From assembly GCA_037954235.1 (NCBI GenBank), contig JBBMOA010000009.1:24508626-24572625 (forward strand): a stretch of 64,000 nt of DNA, written 5' to 3'. Shown one piece after another: positions 25,785 to 37,600 of this stretch (positions within the stretch are counted from its first letter, which is position 1; each line of letters starts with the position of its first letter). The notes under the pieces were generated by a model, which was not told the DNA's origin, did no database searches, and saw only the letters and a list, made by a program, of their open reading frames with translations. Source of the stretch: Aulostomus chinensis (lineage: Eukaryota > Chordata > Actinopteri > Syngnathiformes > Aulostomidae). A program made the translations under genes and the position numbers.

Positions 25785-25916
25785 ATGGCGAACGAGTCAA
25801 GTCGATTACTGAGAAGGTCTCCTCGGTCTCGTGATGCTGCATTCAACTTTGCTTATGACACAAAAAATTTATCACCTCAACAAAACCCTCCAGTGCAGTT
25901 TGGTGTTGAAAAATAA
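25785..25916 (+). CDS. Small ORF, 43 codons, unrecognised
   Basis: ATGGCGAACGAG follows CTACAGCTTC, so a splice acceptor could sit just upstream. The peptide begins MANESSRLLRRSPRSRDAA and ends at TAA 37 bp before the inverted repeat copy. The start context is plausible, but the length is well within chance and I know no homologue. Confidence 0.15.
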   Translation: MANESSRLLRRSPRSRDAAFNFAYDTKNLSPQQNPPVQFGVEK

Positions 25917-25952
25917 GGCCCCCGCCCCCTCCTCCCCAGCAGTGTGACTCAT

Positions 25953-26063
25953 AATGGGTGGAAACTCTTCGTAGAGCGTCACTCCTCCGATTGCCCCGGG
26001 GAAGGTCAGAGAGAAGAGCCAATCGCTGCTCTTGCAGACTGTCACATGATGCGGGGTGAGACA
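25953..26063 (-). repeat. Three-copy repeat family, inverted truncated copy
   Basis: The reverse complement matches the CCCGCATCAGGTGA...GAGTGACG...TTCCACCCA part of copies A and B, with a deletion of about 20 bp and more divergence. One CCAAT box survives at 26018-26022; the other is changed to CCGAT. Confidence 0.8.
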
Positions 26064-26213
26064 ACAGATGACATGTTCGTTCGTGGGATTCGTAATTAAA
26101 CCGACAACATTGCTGAGGTCATTCGACAGAACATTCCGGACTGACGTGAGGATTATGCCAACTACTACTGGATGAATTACCGATCTTCCAATATTTTCCT
26201 CTCAAATGTAAAA

Positions 26214-26522
26214 GTGGGAGGAGAGTAGTCTGAATTGGGTTCTGGAGTCGTGCTCCACCTCATACATCGCACTCATTCGCCAGCCGCGAGTAATTCCAAG
26301 CCGGCGTGCAATCACATCCACCAGTGACGCAGAGATGTAGCGCCATCTGGTTTCTCCTGCGACGATTGCACACAGACCAGTCATTTCTGTTTGCTCGCTC
26401 ACCCGCAGCAGGTGACGCCCTGCAAGGGCAGCTATTGGCTCTTGTCTCAGACCTTCCCCGAGGTGATTGGAGGAGTGACGCGCACTCAGCATGTGACCTC
26501 CACAATGAACTTCCACCCACAG
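26214..26522 (+). repeat. Three-copy repeat family, copy B
   Basis: Direct copy of 23873-24181, offset 2341 bp. ATTGG boxes at 26434 and 26466 and TGACG at 26476 keep copy A spacing. Beyond the block, weaker similarity persists at nearly the same offset (GCATGCTGGGAA at 24381 and 26729), which suggests an older, larger duplication. Confidence 0.88.
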
Positions 26523-29380
26523 AAAGTAATGCGGGCAGATCAAATCGTTATAAAACCACATACCCACATTAGAACGCTCTGTTAAGGTGATGTTCGTGTC
26601 GGTGTTGTGAGGAAAGGACAGTCATAAGAGACAATACAGCAGGACCTTTTATGCTATAGGCAACTCCCAGTCCTTGCTTTAATCTACCTGGATTGCACAC
26701 CGATGTAATGTAGAATTGAAGCTACAATGCATGCTGGGAAAAATGCATATCTACCAATCCTTTGCGGATCATCCAGATGGTTGGTTCAGAGTCATTTCTA
26801 TTGTTTTGGGGGCTTTATGTTCAGATTCTCTTTTGTGTTCTCACAAAATAACACTTACGGTGGATAGTAATGAATCGTTACATTTATATTTTTTTCTCTT
26901 TAGGGTATTATTGATAAAGCTCAGTCAGCCATATATCGATTGCTGTTGAATGCAATGTGTTATAACAGATAGAAATATAAATTGCGCTTCTCAATCAAAA
27001 AAGTGGTTACAAGCCCTTCCGAACGAAACTAGTTTGACCTCAATGACTCGGTGTCTCAATACGAACAGAATTATTAAAAGACGAGTTTGAACTTTGCAGA
27101 GATTTTAAAGATTGATAGAAAGAAGGACGATGCAACGCGCCAGGCTGCCATGCCTTGAAATTTCCCACAATTCCGCTTGATCTTGAATCTGTTAGTTTAA
27201 TACGAAGCTATTTAACGGCAAAAAATTAGGAGAAGAAACGGAACCATTAACAAATTTACTGTCTGTATAAATGTTAATACGAAGGTAAAACATGAGAACA
27301 TGTTTTAAGTTTAGTGGCACCATCATGATACTTGACGTCTCGCGCTGACACTTTATATCTGGTGTTTTCAACCAATTACATTAGCGCATTCGGAAAACTT
27401 GCCATCTGAGCTACGTTCAGGGAACCTGGTTTCTCTCGCTTCCGCTCAGGGGAAAGTCCCCGGACACGCAGCAGAAAGTGCACTGGGTCAATCCAGTGTT
27501 GGCATGTTATCTACCATCCTGGAGCTGAGAAGTTCACCTGAACGGAGCTCGGTAATAATATGCCGACGTTGTCATCCACTACAGTAATGCAAGTACGCAG
27601 TGCTGCTCTAACAGAACGGGGCTCAATCTCTGAATGCCTCCTTTTTCAGTGTCGCTAATGCTAATTTAGCTCCCGCTTAGCACATAGCAGCACCGGAGGC
27701 GGTCGCTTGGAGGTTTGTTGACTCCCTACTGGTCCTGACTGTTGGCTGTTTTGTTGTTTATAGCGACAACACACCAGCTTACTGTGCAGACTCGCTTTAA
27801 CAGAAGTGATACAGCACTATTTTTATTGTCCGTGGCGATAATTGCGTCTACAGCGACAGTTTAAGACCCCCGAATCTTTCAAAGTGTCAGCTTTACTGGA
27901 GAAACTGTGACACGCAACATCGCTCACTGCTTTAGTCAAAGTAGAAATAATCATCACCATAAAATCGGTACATCAGTAGAAGAAAAAGTTAAAAAGTATT
28001 CAGAATGAAATGTACCTGTGAAATATACTTTTGATAACTTACGTGTGGTGGAGTAATAATTACTTATTATTTTATAGTATTTGTACTTGCAATCGAAGTA
28101 CCGAAGGAGTGTCAGGCAGATGTGGACAAAGTACACAACACTCACTATTACCAAGTAAAGCATGAAAGAATGAAGTACAAAAAAAAAAACGTCAGGAGTA
28201 TTTAGAACATAAATTTAACATCTAATTCATAGGGTTTGAGAAATAATAGATTAATTTGGGTTAAACGTTTGTAAAAAAAAAAAAAAAAAATCATGCACTT
28301 TCCCCTTGTCAAGGGTGGATTTAGTTTGTAAATGGAGATTTGTGAGTCACCAACGGAGTGTAACCATACGTCTTGCCTGAAGAATGTTCAAAAATAAGGC
28401 CCCACTTGTCATTGAACCAGCTCAGTTGTTTGGTAAAACAATGATGTCACTGCCAGTAGTGTGACGAACTGAGATGTCCGGTATGTTATGGCCATCATGT
28501 CTCATTAAAAGTGAAAAAAATAAAAATCTTCTTAATAACGCAAAATATAAAAGTACAGAAAAAGATTTCCAGCTTAAGTTTATCTATTCATTTATTCACG
28601 CTTTTACCAAAACCTAAATTGAATTGGAATAATTTAAATGCTTGTCACGGACAAAACTGATTTGTACGATTAATTACAATGAATGAAATCTAACGTATGT
28701 TAGTAATGATATCATCCAATTCAAGAAAGCGTGATATTTATGTCAGATATCACTTTATTTCCACTTAATAACAAGCAAATGGAGTAGTTTCCTTGCTGGT
28801 ATCACAACTTCTATTACCACTGTCATGGACAAGTTTTTTTGGTCAAAGTATTTTTTTGGCCATATTTGAGTATTATTCTGTTGTTATTTAGTGTCAAAGA
28901 AAAACTTTGATGTCGTGAACATTGTCAGTATGATTGCTGAATATAGAACCAAAACCATCATCCTGATAGTTTATGTCCTAAAGCAACCTTCTATTATGAT
29001 CGGTAAATGTTCCCAACACCATGTTTATTTTTACACTGATGGTAATAAAAATGCAATTAAAATGTAATTTTAGCTATTTGTCCCGGCATGTTTCACAGTA
29101 TCTGTTGTGGCTATATTTATACCGTAAATATGCCAGCGTTTATACAACACATTCCTGTAACTTTGCCAGAATTTCGAACAAATTATATATAAATAAACAC
29201 AAATTATGCATATGTATCTCCTTTCTGAGCACCCTTCTTTGTCTCATAGCTATTTGATCGGATATAAAATGGTTGAAAAGTCACGAGGAGACCGAAATTC
29301 CATCCGCCTCTTCACGTGCGTGAGCATAATTAGCTTCTGTTTACGATCTGCAGGGCCTCTGGCCAAAGGGTGTCCATTTT
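26523..29380. other. Intergenic spacer upstream of slc7a5
   Basis: A CpG-richer patch lies at about 27390-27750. A stretch at 27940-28200 rich in AAGTAC/GTAC phrases resembles fish non-autonomous DNA-transposon remnants (low confidence). A poly-A run sits at about 28273-28290. No gene is supported. Confidence 0.5.
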
Positions 29381-29648
29381 CTCTGTGGTGTCACCTTTCT
29401 ACAGTACAGACGCGGCACAGCAAAGACGCCGCTCCGTGTCGGCGCCACGAGAGGGAGCCCCCACCCTGCAGCAGAAGCTCCCCTCACATGCCCCAACATG
29501 ACAGCACATACATGACAGGATTAGGCAGCAGTACACAGAGAGATTACAGCGTCACATGGTGGCCCCTTCAAATGGTGTCTGCCAGTAACCTACTTCCCCC
29601 TCTACCACCGGCACCACCTCCCCCACCATCTATCCCATCATTCATTTG

Positions 29649-30021
29649 GAGTGGGCGTAGGCTCTCGTATGCAGCATCATAGGGGTTCAGCTCCTCCCTG
29701 CTGTATCCCAGAGAGATAGACAGAGGGACGGGAAGGATCAGGGTCAGATGAATTCTAGTCTGAGTGACGAGTGTTCAAAGGAAGAGGCGTGTGTGTATGT
29801 ATGTGAGAAGACAAGTCAGAGAGTGAGAGAGTGAAGTTTGTGTGTGGGTGTGTGTATGTGTGTGAGTGAGTGAGTGTGTGTATGTGTGTGTGAGGGAGAG
29901 CGAGAGAAGGACACAGACAGAGGCAATATAGACAGGAGGAGGAAGGGGGGCATAAAGGGAGGAAGGAAAAGAGGACCAGGAGGAATAAAACAAGAAAGGA
30001 GGAAACAGATTAGGAGGAAAG
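29649..30021 (+). promoter_or_regulatory. slc7a5: Probable slc7a5 5' UTR / promoter-proximal region
   Basis: The sequence just upstream of the start codon is purine-rich (GGAGGAAGG repeats) with GT-rich tracts at 29830-29895 and a GC-box-like GGGCGT near 29653. I see no clear TATA box, and the transcription start cannot be fixed from sequence. Confidence 0.35.
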
Positions 30022-30097
30022 ATGGCTGAGCCGGAGCTGAAATCACGGAGCAGCCGGGAGAGCGTTGCCAAGGCGGCGAGCCAGGAGAAGATGGGGG
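30022..30097 (+). CDS. slc7a5: slc7a5 exon 1 (N-terminal cytoplasmic tail)
   Basis: ATG at 30022 opens a 25-codon exon ending ATGGGG|G before gtaggt. It is hydrophilic and charged, as LAT1 N-termini are. Its one-base overhang joins exon 2 to form GCT (Ala26). Confidence 0.85.
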
Positions 30098-33000
30098 GTA
30101 GGTAGACTACATGCTCACGCTCCTAACGATACCACATGGTGCAGGGCTGCATTATTCCGCCATGCGCTCTGATGCAACATTGCCTGATGCAAATATGCCT
30201 TAGGGTGTGTGTCTGAGAGTGTGTGTGTGTGTGTGTGGGTGTGTGTGTGTGTGTGTTTCTTTGAAGCGACAAGCTCCAGCTTATATGAGTAATTATACAC
30301 AAATATTTGCTTACTTCATCCTTGCTTGCATGGATGTGCATATTTTACCTGTGTGTGTGTGTGTGTGTGTGTGTTTACATAAAAACTGAGAGAAATAATT
30401 CATGGAGGTTTTAACATGATTTATTTTAGGCCCAGGATGTAGTCTGGAGCTCTTCTTTGATGCTAAAAACTCAGTTTTTCCTTTGTGTTGCTGAATCATA
30501 TCCTGTTTTGTTGCTGTTGTTGTTTTTTGAAAAAGTCTCTACAATTAAAGCTAATTCTTGCTTGCTTTTAAGAATGCGAATGTCTTGTGTCTCCACTCTC
30601 TCCGGGTCAGCTGAAGCAGACCCAGATGGTCTGATTCTTGAGAGTGCGCCTTCCCCGTCTACTCCCATGGCCCCTGCTCCTGCTGACAAAACCCCTACGA
30701 AAGGCGAGAAGATTGAACTCAAACGCAGCATCACCCTCTTCAACGGCGTGGGAATGATCATAGGCACCATCATAGGCTCGGGTATTTTCGTCACTCCAAC
30801 AGGTGTGGTTAAAGAAACGGGTTCGGCTGGGCTCTCCCTGATTGTTTGGTCAGCCTGTGGCGTGATATCTACCATGGGTGCCCTGTGCTATGCCGAGCTG
30901 GGCACCACCATCACCAAGTCAGGGGGGGACTACACGTACATCCTGGAGGTGTACGGTGAACTGGCAGCTTTTCTGAAGCTGTGGGTAGAAATGCTCATTA
31001 TCCGGCCGTCCTCGCAGTACGTGGTGTCGCTGGTTTTTGCTACCTACCTTCTGAAACCCCTCTACCCAAACTGCTCTGTGCCCGACAGCGCAGCCAAGCT
31101 CATCGCCTGCCTGTGTCTCAGTGAGTAAAGGTGTTGGCTGATATTCCACCAACTTAATACCAGGTGATTATTCCTCCTAATCCCTGAATGTGTCATATCT
31201 CCCCCACCTCCTGTAGCCTCCCTGACGTTTGTAAACTGTATCAGCGTGAGGGCGGCCACCAAGGTCCAAGATTTATTCACTGCCTCCAAGTTACTCGCTC
31301 TCATCATCATCATCCTCTTCGGTTTCATACAGATTTTCACTGGTGAGTCACAAAAAAAACACCACAACAACAAAAAATATCCAAATAGACCTTACTTTTC
31401 TGTTGTGTATTGTTTGCCATATTTTCAAAATCAAATATACCTCATCAGTATTTGGCATCATGTCAACTGGAAATAGCATGGACCTGTTCAGGCGAACTGA
31501 TTTCACAATCTCCAGTTACCCAGTAACATTCACAAGTTGAGAAATAACAGCGCTATCATCAACTACCTGGCGTATCATCAGTGTCGTGTCCCAGGGAGAC
31601 CGGCTTCTGTCTGAAGTTTGTGTTTGCAGATGAGCCGTAGGACGAAATGAAGACCTGTAACTTCAGCGTGTAGCCTGGAAACATAATCTTAATACGTTCA
31701 CGTCCTCAGACAATCTTTAAACAGTGAGTGGAAACTCAAACCCACACGGTCGTTTGTACTGCTGCTCTTGTGAGAGTTTGGTAAAAACCTTTTTGAAAAG
31801 ATTAAGAATAACATGACTTGATTAATCCCACACGGGGGGGGGGGGGAATTTAAATAGTTTGAGCAGCACTTACAGAGGGAAGAGGAAAGGGTAACATAAA
31901 TTAAAAGAAAGAAAATATTTATTAAATAAGAAACAAACAAAAAATAAAATAAATAGATATCAATATTTATACTGGACAATTTAAAAAAAGATTTAAAAGC
32001 TACATGAGATCATTTTTTTGTGATTATATACTCACAAATAGATATTTTTTTGCTATTAGTTCATGAATCGGCCTTGGCAAGACCATCCATCCATCCGTCG
32101 CACAAGGGAAGTGAGGTGTTTTGAATGCTACAAGAATTTGTGTGGCAAAGAGTCGTCTTCCTGATGTTGTGACACTAGACTTGCCTCACGTGACATGAAA
32201 TTAAATCATCTTGCAGAGGCCTTCGTATAAAGCGACAACCAAGTGCCACATTTAGTCTACGTAGAACCAGAGTTTCCCCATATTCTTGTCACACCATTGA
32301 GAGGAATGAGTTGCGGTGTCAAGGAAGAGCGGTTGTTTTTTTTTTAAACATCTGTTTAAAGTCAGTCGTTGAGTCCTTTCTCAACTTGTGAATGTTATTG
32401 TGAGTGTTGCTGGAAACAGCTTGTAAACCAGCACAAACACCTATTTTACTATTTAGAAAGTTGATATAAAGCCAAATGATTATAATAATTTCAATATTAG
32501 ATTAAAAAAAAAGAAGAAAAAAGTACAAACCAGAAACTGGAAAGTTGGCTTTTGGCATCGAACAATAAAATTCGATGAATAAAATTTACAGAATCTCATG
32601 CATTCACAAAAAAAATGATTTTGGGCATCTTTATAAAGCTGATTCATAAACTATAATATGTGTTCCCAACAACCTGTTAAATTCGAGAATGACGGTGAAA
32701 AAAAATACAAATAAAATACGACATTAACATTTGATATCCCAGCTTGTCTCTCAGCCTCCATCGCAGCTGTCAAACTACGATGTACTTCCTTTGTCTCTCT
32801 CGCTCTTAATGAGCAACACATAGCTGACGAGCGCTAATGAGCCCAGCCAAGCAGACTGCCCTCCTTTCAGGTTGTTTGCACAGTTGCTACGTGCGAACAC
32901 AAGGCTTTTCTGTCTGTCATCATGCGGAGGGCTCAGCTGAATGAATATGTACTGCCCTGGACATTGCTTGGCATGCTTTACGATACATGACCTCGTTGAA

Positions 33001-34562
33001 CAGTATGTAACAAACCGGCATAGCCTGGAAGAAGTGGACGTAGCCTCAGACGTTCTAATGGCAATGACTTATTCCTATATCTTCTTTTCCGTATAAACCT
33101 TTGGGTGACGTCACAGAGGCTTCAACCTTTTGGTTTCACAGTCCACAAGAGGATAAAAGATTATGAGAGTCAAAACATCTTTTCTATCCATTAAAAATAA
33201 TCTGCATGCTTACACAGTACAAGATAAACGAACAAAAACACGTCATATACACCCTAAAACTTCATCTAAGAACTGATTTGTCTTTGCCGTGCTTGGACTG
33301 AGAGCTGAGAGGTTCTCAGGTCGAACTCAGATAACAAACTTCATTTAAATTGAGCCAGAAATGCTTCCTGCCTCGTCATCCACCCAAAGAAGGACTGCGT
33401 GTTTCAAAAGGTTCAGGGTGCCGTTCTAGTTTGAGATATTTGGTTTTTAACTCCCCAACGATTGACCAACATTCAGTCATCAAGTTAGCAAGTGCCGATG
33501 TATTTAGGGACTGGGGAGAACTCCATCTGTACACCACTGCGGTGGAGTCTCATTATGTCAGACAGGAAGGTCGACCGGTTTGTTTACTGTGGATTTACAT
33601 CTTGGATTCATAGTTGTGTCTGGTCTATTTGTAGCTTTAAATTTCAATATCAAATTTATGATTTTTCCTACTATTTGAATGTGGATCCAGGCAACTCGCC
33701 GACACCTCTATGATGTTGGGGTAAACTTCTGTGGCGGAGCCGAATCAGGCTGCTGTTCTTTTCCCGCCAAAAAAGGACTCAAAGGTTTATACAGTCACAT
33801 AATCAGTCAAAACTTACGGAGCATCAAGTGGTGGAGTGAATTATATGATGCAGTCTCCAGCTTGAAGAATGGAAACAAAGAATCATTTCAATTCGTGCAC
33901 TTGGAAGAGTGCGGGAAAGACAGTGTGGCCACGATTTGCTCCACCCTACATCTGCTGCTCTCCCCTCTTTTGCAAAACCACACCCACAATCATTGTCCTC
34001 CACACTGTGTTACCATGGAAACTAGGCAGCCAAGCTTCGCTGGCTGTTGTCATACTGTGTTCTTTCAGAGCGCAAAAAGAGAAGGACAGAAAATAATACA
34101 CGTGCACCTCAGAGGGCCTCACAGAATGGAGTGTCATTAGCATGTGAAAGAGACAGGTAAAGGAGATCCATTTTGAACACACCCTCCTTAATAACAGCCA
34201 CCCCTCCTGCAGAAAGACTGGATCTGGTGGCTGAGTGAGTTTGAGCTGCACATGGTTTTCTTATCTGATGGTTTCTGCTCAATTTTAAATGTCAGCCAGG
34301 CAGGACCTGGTTACACATCCGAGGAGAAACCAGGACAAGTGCACATCAACCAGCCGGATGGTTGTTCCATGGAAATGTCATGTCTGTCCACACTCCCTCA
34401 CACACACACATGGGCCCACGCGTGCACACGCACTCACACACACACACGCACACGCACACACACACACACGCACACACATACACACACTGAAAAGCAAAGG
34501 ATAATGAGAATCCAAAAAATGCCTCCTCATCCTGTTTTTCTAGATTCCTTTACCTTCCTTTC

Positions 34563-34601
<39 letters not shown>

Positions 34602-37600
34602 TACTTGCGCGTGTGTGTGCATGTAGGTGACGTTCCCTACCTGACACCCGAGAAGGCTTTCGAAGGCAGTAAAATGGGGGTTGACAACATTGTCTTGGCT
34701 CTGTACAGTGGTTTGTTCGCTTTTGGAGGCTGGTGAGTCACTCATTACTTTATAATTAATATATGATCAGACAAACACGTTTGCTGTGGCAACGCAATAC
34801 TATCAGTCCCTAAAGCCTGTTCTTCCTATTTTTCAGGAATTACCTGAACTATGTTACCGAGGAGATGATCAATCCAGAGAGGTGACTTAAATGTGATAAA
34901 GGTTGTGTTGAGGATTGTTCAGACTCTCCTGTAAATGTATGCCAGCAGCATGACTGCGCTGACCCATGACTGTGCTTGTTGATTTGCCAGAGGACTTACA
35001 GAGTACAGGGTTCAAAACTGAACATTATGAAGGAATGCATCAAATTCTTTTAAGGAAAACGGCCTCTTGTCCAGCCTCCCCAGATCCACACAAGAAGACT
35101 CCCTTCTCTCCTCTGTGCGTGTCTGGAGGAGCTGGGTCCTGACATGCTGACTGTTAATTCAGCTCAATGAGTGGTAGTGGATGGGAGGGTTAGCGTACCT
35201 CTGGCAAAAGTCATCAAATAGATCCTCCCGGTTCTAGTTCTAGCCGTGACTGGTTGGAGCAGTTGCTCTTCTAGGTGTCAACAAATTTACGAAGGGGTGT
35301 TAAAGGTCCTACACCATCTTAGTGCGCATGCGTCGATTCGTGTGCAGCATGTTGCAATCGCTCCTGCTTCACTTTCTTTGTGTAAAAATGTAAATGTGTA
35401 CAAAAGAGACCTCCTAATCTTCTTGATTTTTTATTTTTTCTTCATTATATATTGTTTTATTGTGAAATGGAGCACTGCAATCCAACAATTTCCCGCTAGG
35501 GATTAAAAAAGGATTTCTGATTCTGATTCTGAAATCACTTTGTCCTGTAAGGGAAGAAATTCTGGCAGTGCGTCTCAATCTAGAGGTATAATGTCTCAAT
35601 TTCATTTGTTAATTCAGAATGAATCATATGCACAGCCATATTTATTTCAAAGACTGAACCAGACCAGATCAAGTCAGCCAGATTTAGGCCTGATTCCGTG
35701 TGGCATCGGGCCTGACTATGAACGTTGTGAGCGACAAAGGCTCTTGTAGTGTGACATAATCCAAAATGGACCCCAGTCTCAGCTTGACCCGATTCAACAA
35801 GACTAGTATGTTAGATTGTTTTTGCACATTCCGTCTAGTATGACACCCTGACCCGTGTATCCTGATGCCGACCAGTGGGACGCAAAGGCTCTGCAGCACT
35901 CATGATGACACTAATCCTGATGTTAACACATAATTTTGCAACTTTACCAAATCCACACCTTCTTGTCATCTGGGGTTTTTCTGTTTACATTACAGAGCTA
36001 GGGCTGCATGGTGGTGCAGTGGTTAGCACTGTGGCCTCACAGCAAGAAGGTTCTGGGTTCGAGTCCCGGCTCGGGCACGGGATCTTTCTGTGTGGAGTTT
36101 GCATGTTCTCCCCGTGTCTGTGTGGGTTCTCTCTGGTACTCCGGCTTCCTCCCACAGTCCAAAGACATGCAATTGGGGACTAGGCTGATTGATACTCTAA
36201 ATTGACCGTAGGTGTGACTGTGAGTGTGAATGGTTGTTCGTCTCTCTTTGTTGGCCCTGCGATGGACTGGCGACCTGTCCAGGGTGAACCCCGCCTCTCG
36301 CCCGTTGATGCTGGGATAGGCTCCAGCCCCCCCCCCCCCCCGCGACCCTTAATGTGTAGGAATAAGCGAAAGATGACGATGGATGGATTACACTTGCTAA
36401 CATATGATGTCTCAATCTAGCGCACGGAGGAGAGAGTTCTGTCTGGCTCTGGGGGGAAGACTAAATGACACTGTTATTGCAGTGAATGGAATTGAATTCG
36501 ATTAGACATTTGATGTAATTAACCGACTCATTGCATGACAAAATGGTGCTCATGAATATTATTTTGAATAATCCAGCATGACTGATTACTGCGCGCAGTT
36601 TATCTGATTTGAAATTGTCTGCAGATTGGATTGCATGGAGATGAAAAGAATACAAATGTCAACAATCAGATATGATGCAGAAAACATGTTAGCTTTCCTT
36701 AAATGAAGACTGACCATTCCTGCCGCAGGAACCTGCCCTTGTCCATCATTATATCCATGCCCATCGTGACGGTGGTGTATGTTCTCACCAACCTGGCCTA
36801 CTTCACCACCATCTCTCCTGAAGTCATGGTCGATTCCGAGGCCGTCGCTGTGGTGAGAATTGTTGTATTGCATTTATATGTCATCCTCATGCACGTTTTT
36901 ACTAATCGGTTCTGTCGCTGCTCGGCAGAGTTTTGGGGAGTACCATCTGGGTGTAATGTCTTGGTTGATTCCTGTGTTTGTGGGATTGTCGTGCTTCGGA
37001 GCCGTCAACGGATCCCTGTTCACCTCAGCACGGTGCGTGTTTGCATGAAGAGAATCAAACTGATTACTGATAGCATTTTGTTAGTGTGGTATAAAATATT
37101 TTCAATGAATACAATTTGGTTTTATTTGGAAAAAAAGCATTCAAGTTGAAATGTTTTTTTTTTTTTTTTTTACAAACGCATGTGCACTGAAACAAAAGAA
37201 AAGAGAGAGAGAGCAGATGTGAAAGTGAATATGACTCTAGGAGAGAAACATACAAATACCTGCTCTGCTTCTTCTAGGTTGTTCTATGCTGGAGCCCGAG
37301 AGGGTCAACTCCCTGCTGCTCTGGGGTTGGTCCACACAGACCTCTTCACACCAGTGCCGTCCCTCATCTTCACAGTAAGACGACCACTAATAACGGCAAA
37401 AAAACATGTTGTTCCACAGTTATCATCACCAGATGGACACGTGTTGCGTAATTTGCAGTCGTAGAAAAAGTACAAATCCCCCTTTACTTTACTGGATTAC
37501 AAATGAAAGACGCTCAGACAAATTTTTGCTTTCTTTCAAAAATACTTAATTATTCAAAAGTAAGTGAGAGCCGAAGAGGAAAGAGAAGAAGACGAAGTTG

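Larger units (their letters stand above)
31343..34626 (+). other. slc7a5 intron 3
   Basis: 3.3 kb, mostly AT-rich and unique, with a poly-G run near 31837-31847. The 3' end is filled by a (CA)n and a (GT)n tract. No exon is supported. Confidence 0.7.
34882..36728 (+). other. slc7a5 intron 5 with retroelements
   Basis: Contains a probable LINE/SINE tail (35440-35535) and a full SINE (35999-36388). The rest looks unique. Confidence 0.7.

Noticed and set aside
30457..31128. Single 223-codon ORF as the start of slc7a5
   Set aside because: The frame enters from intron sequence. The real exon begins at 30611 and joins an upstream exon at 30022-30097 in phase; with that join the total is divisible by three and key residues share one offset to human LAT1.
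36020..36070. tRNA gene suggested by a perfect B box
   Set aside because: Only the SINE head is tRNA-like; no acceptor stem or cloverleaf closes, and the sequence continues into a SINE body.
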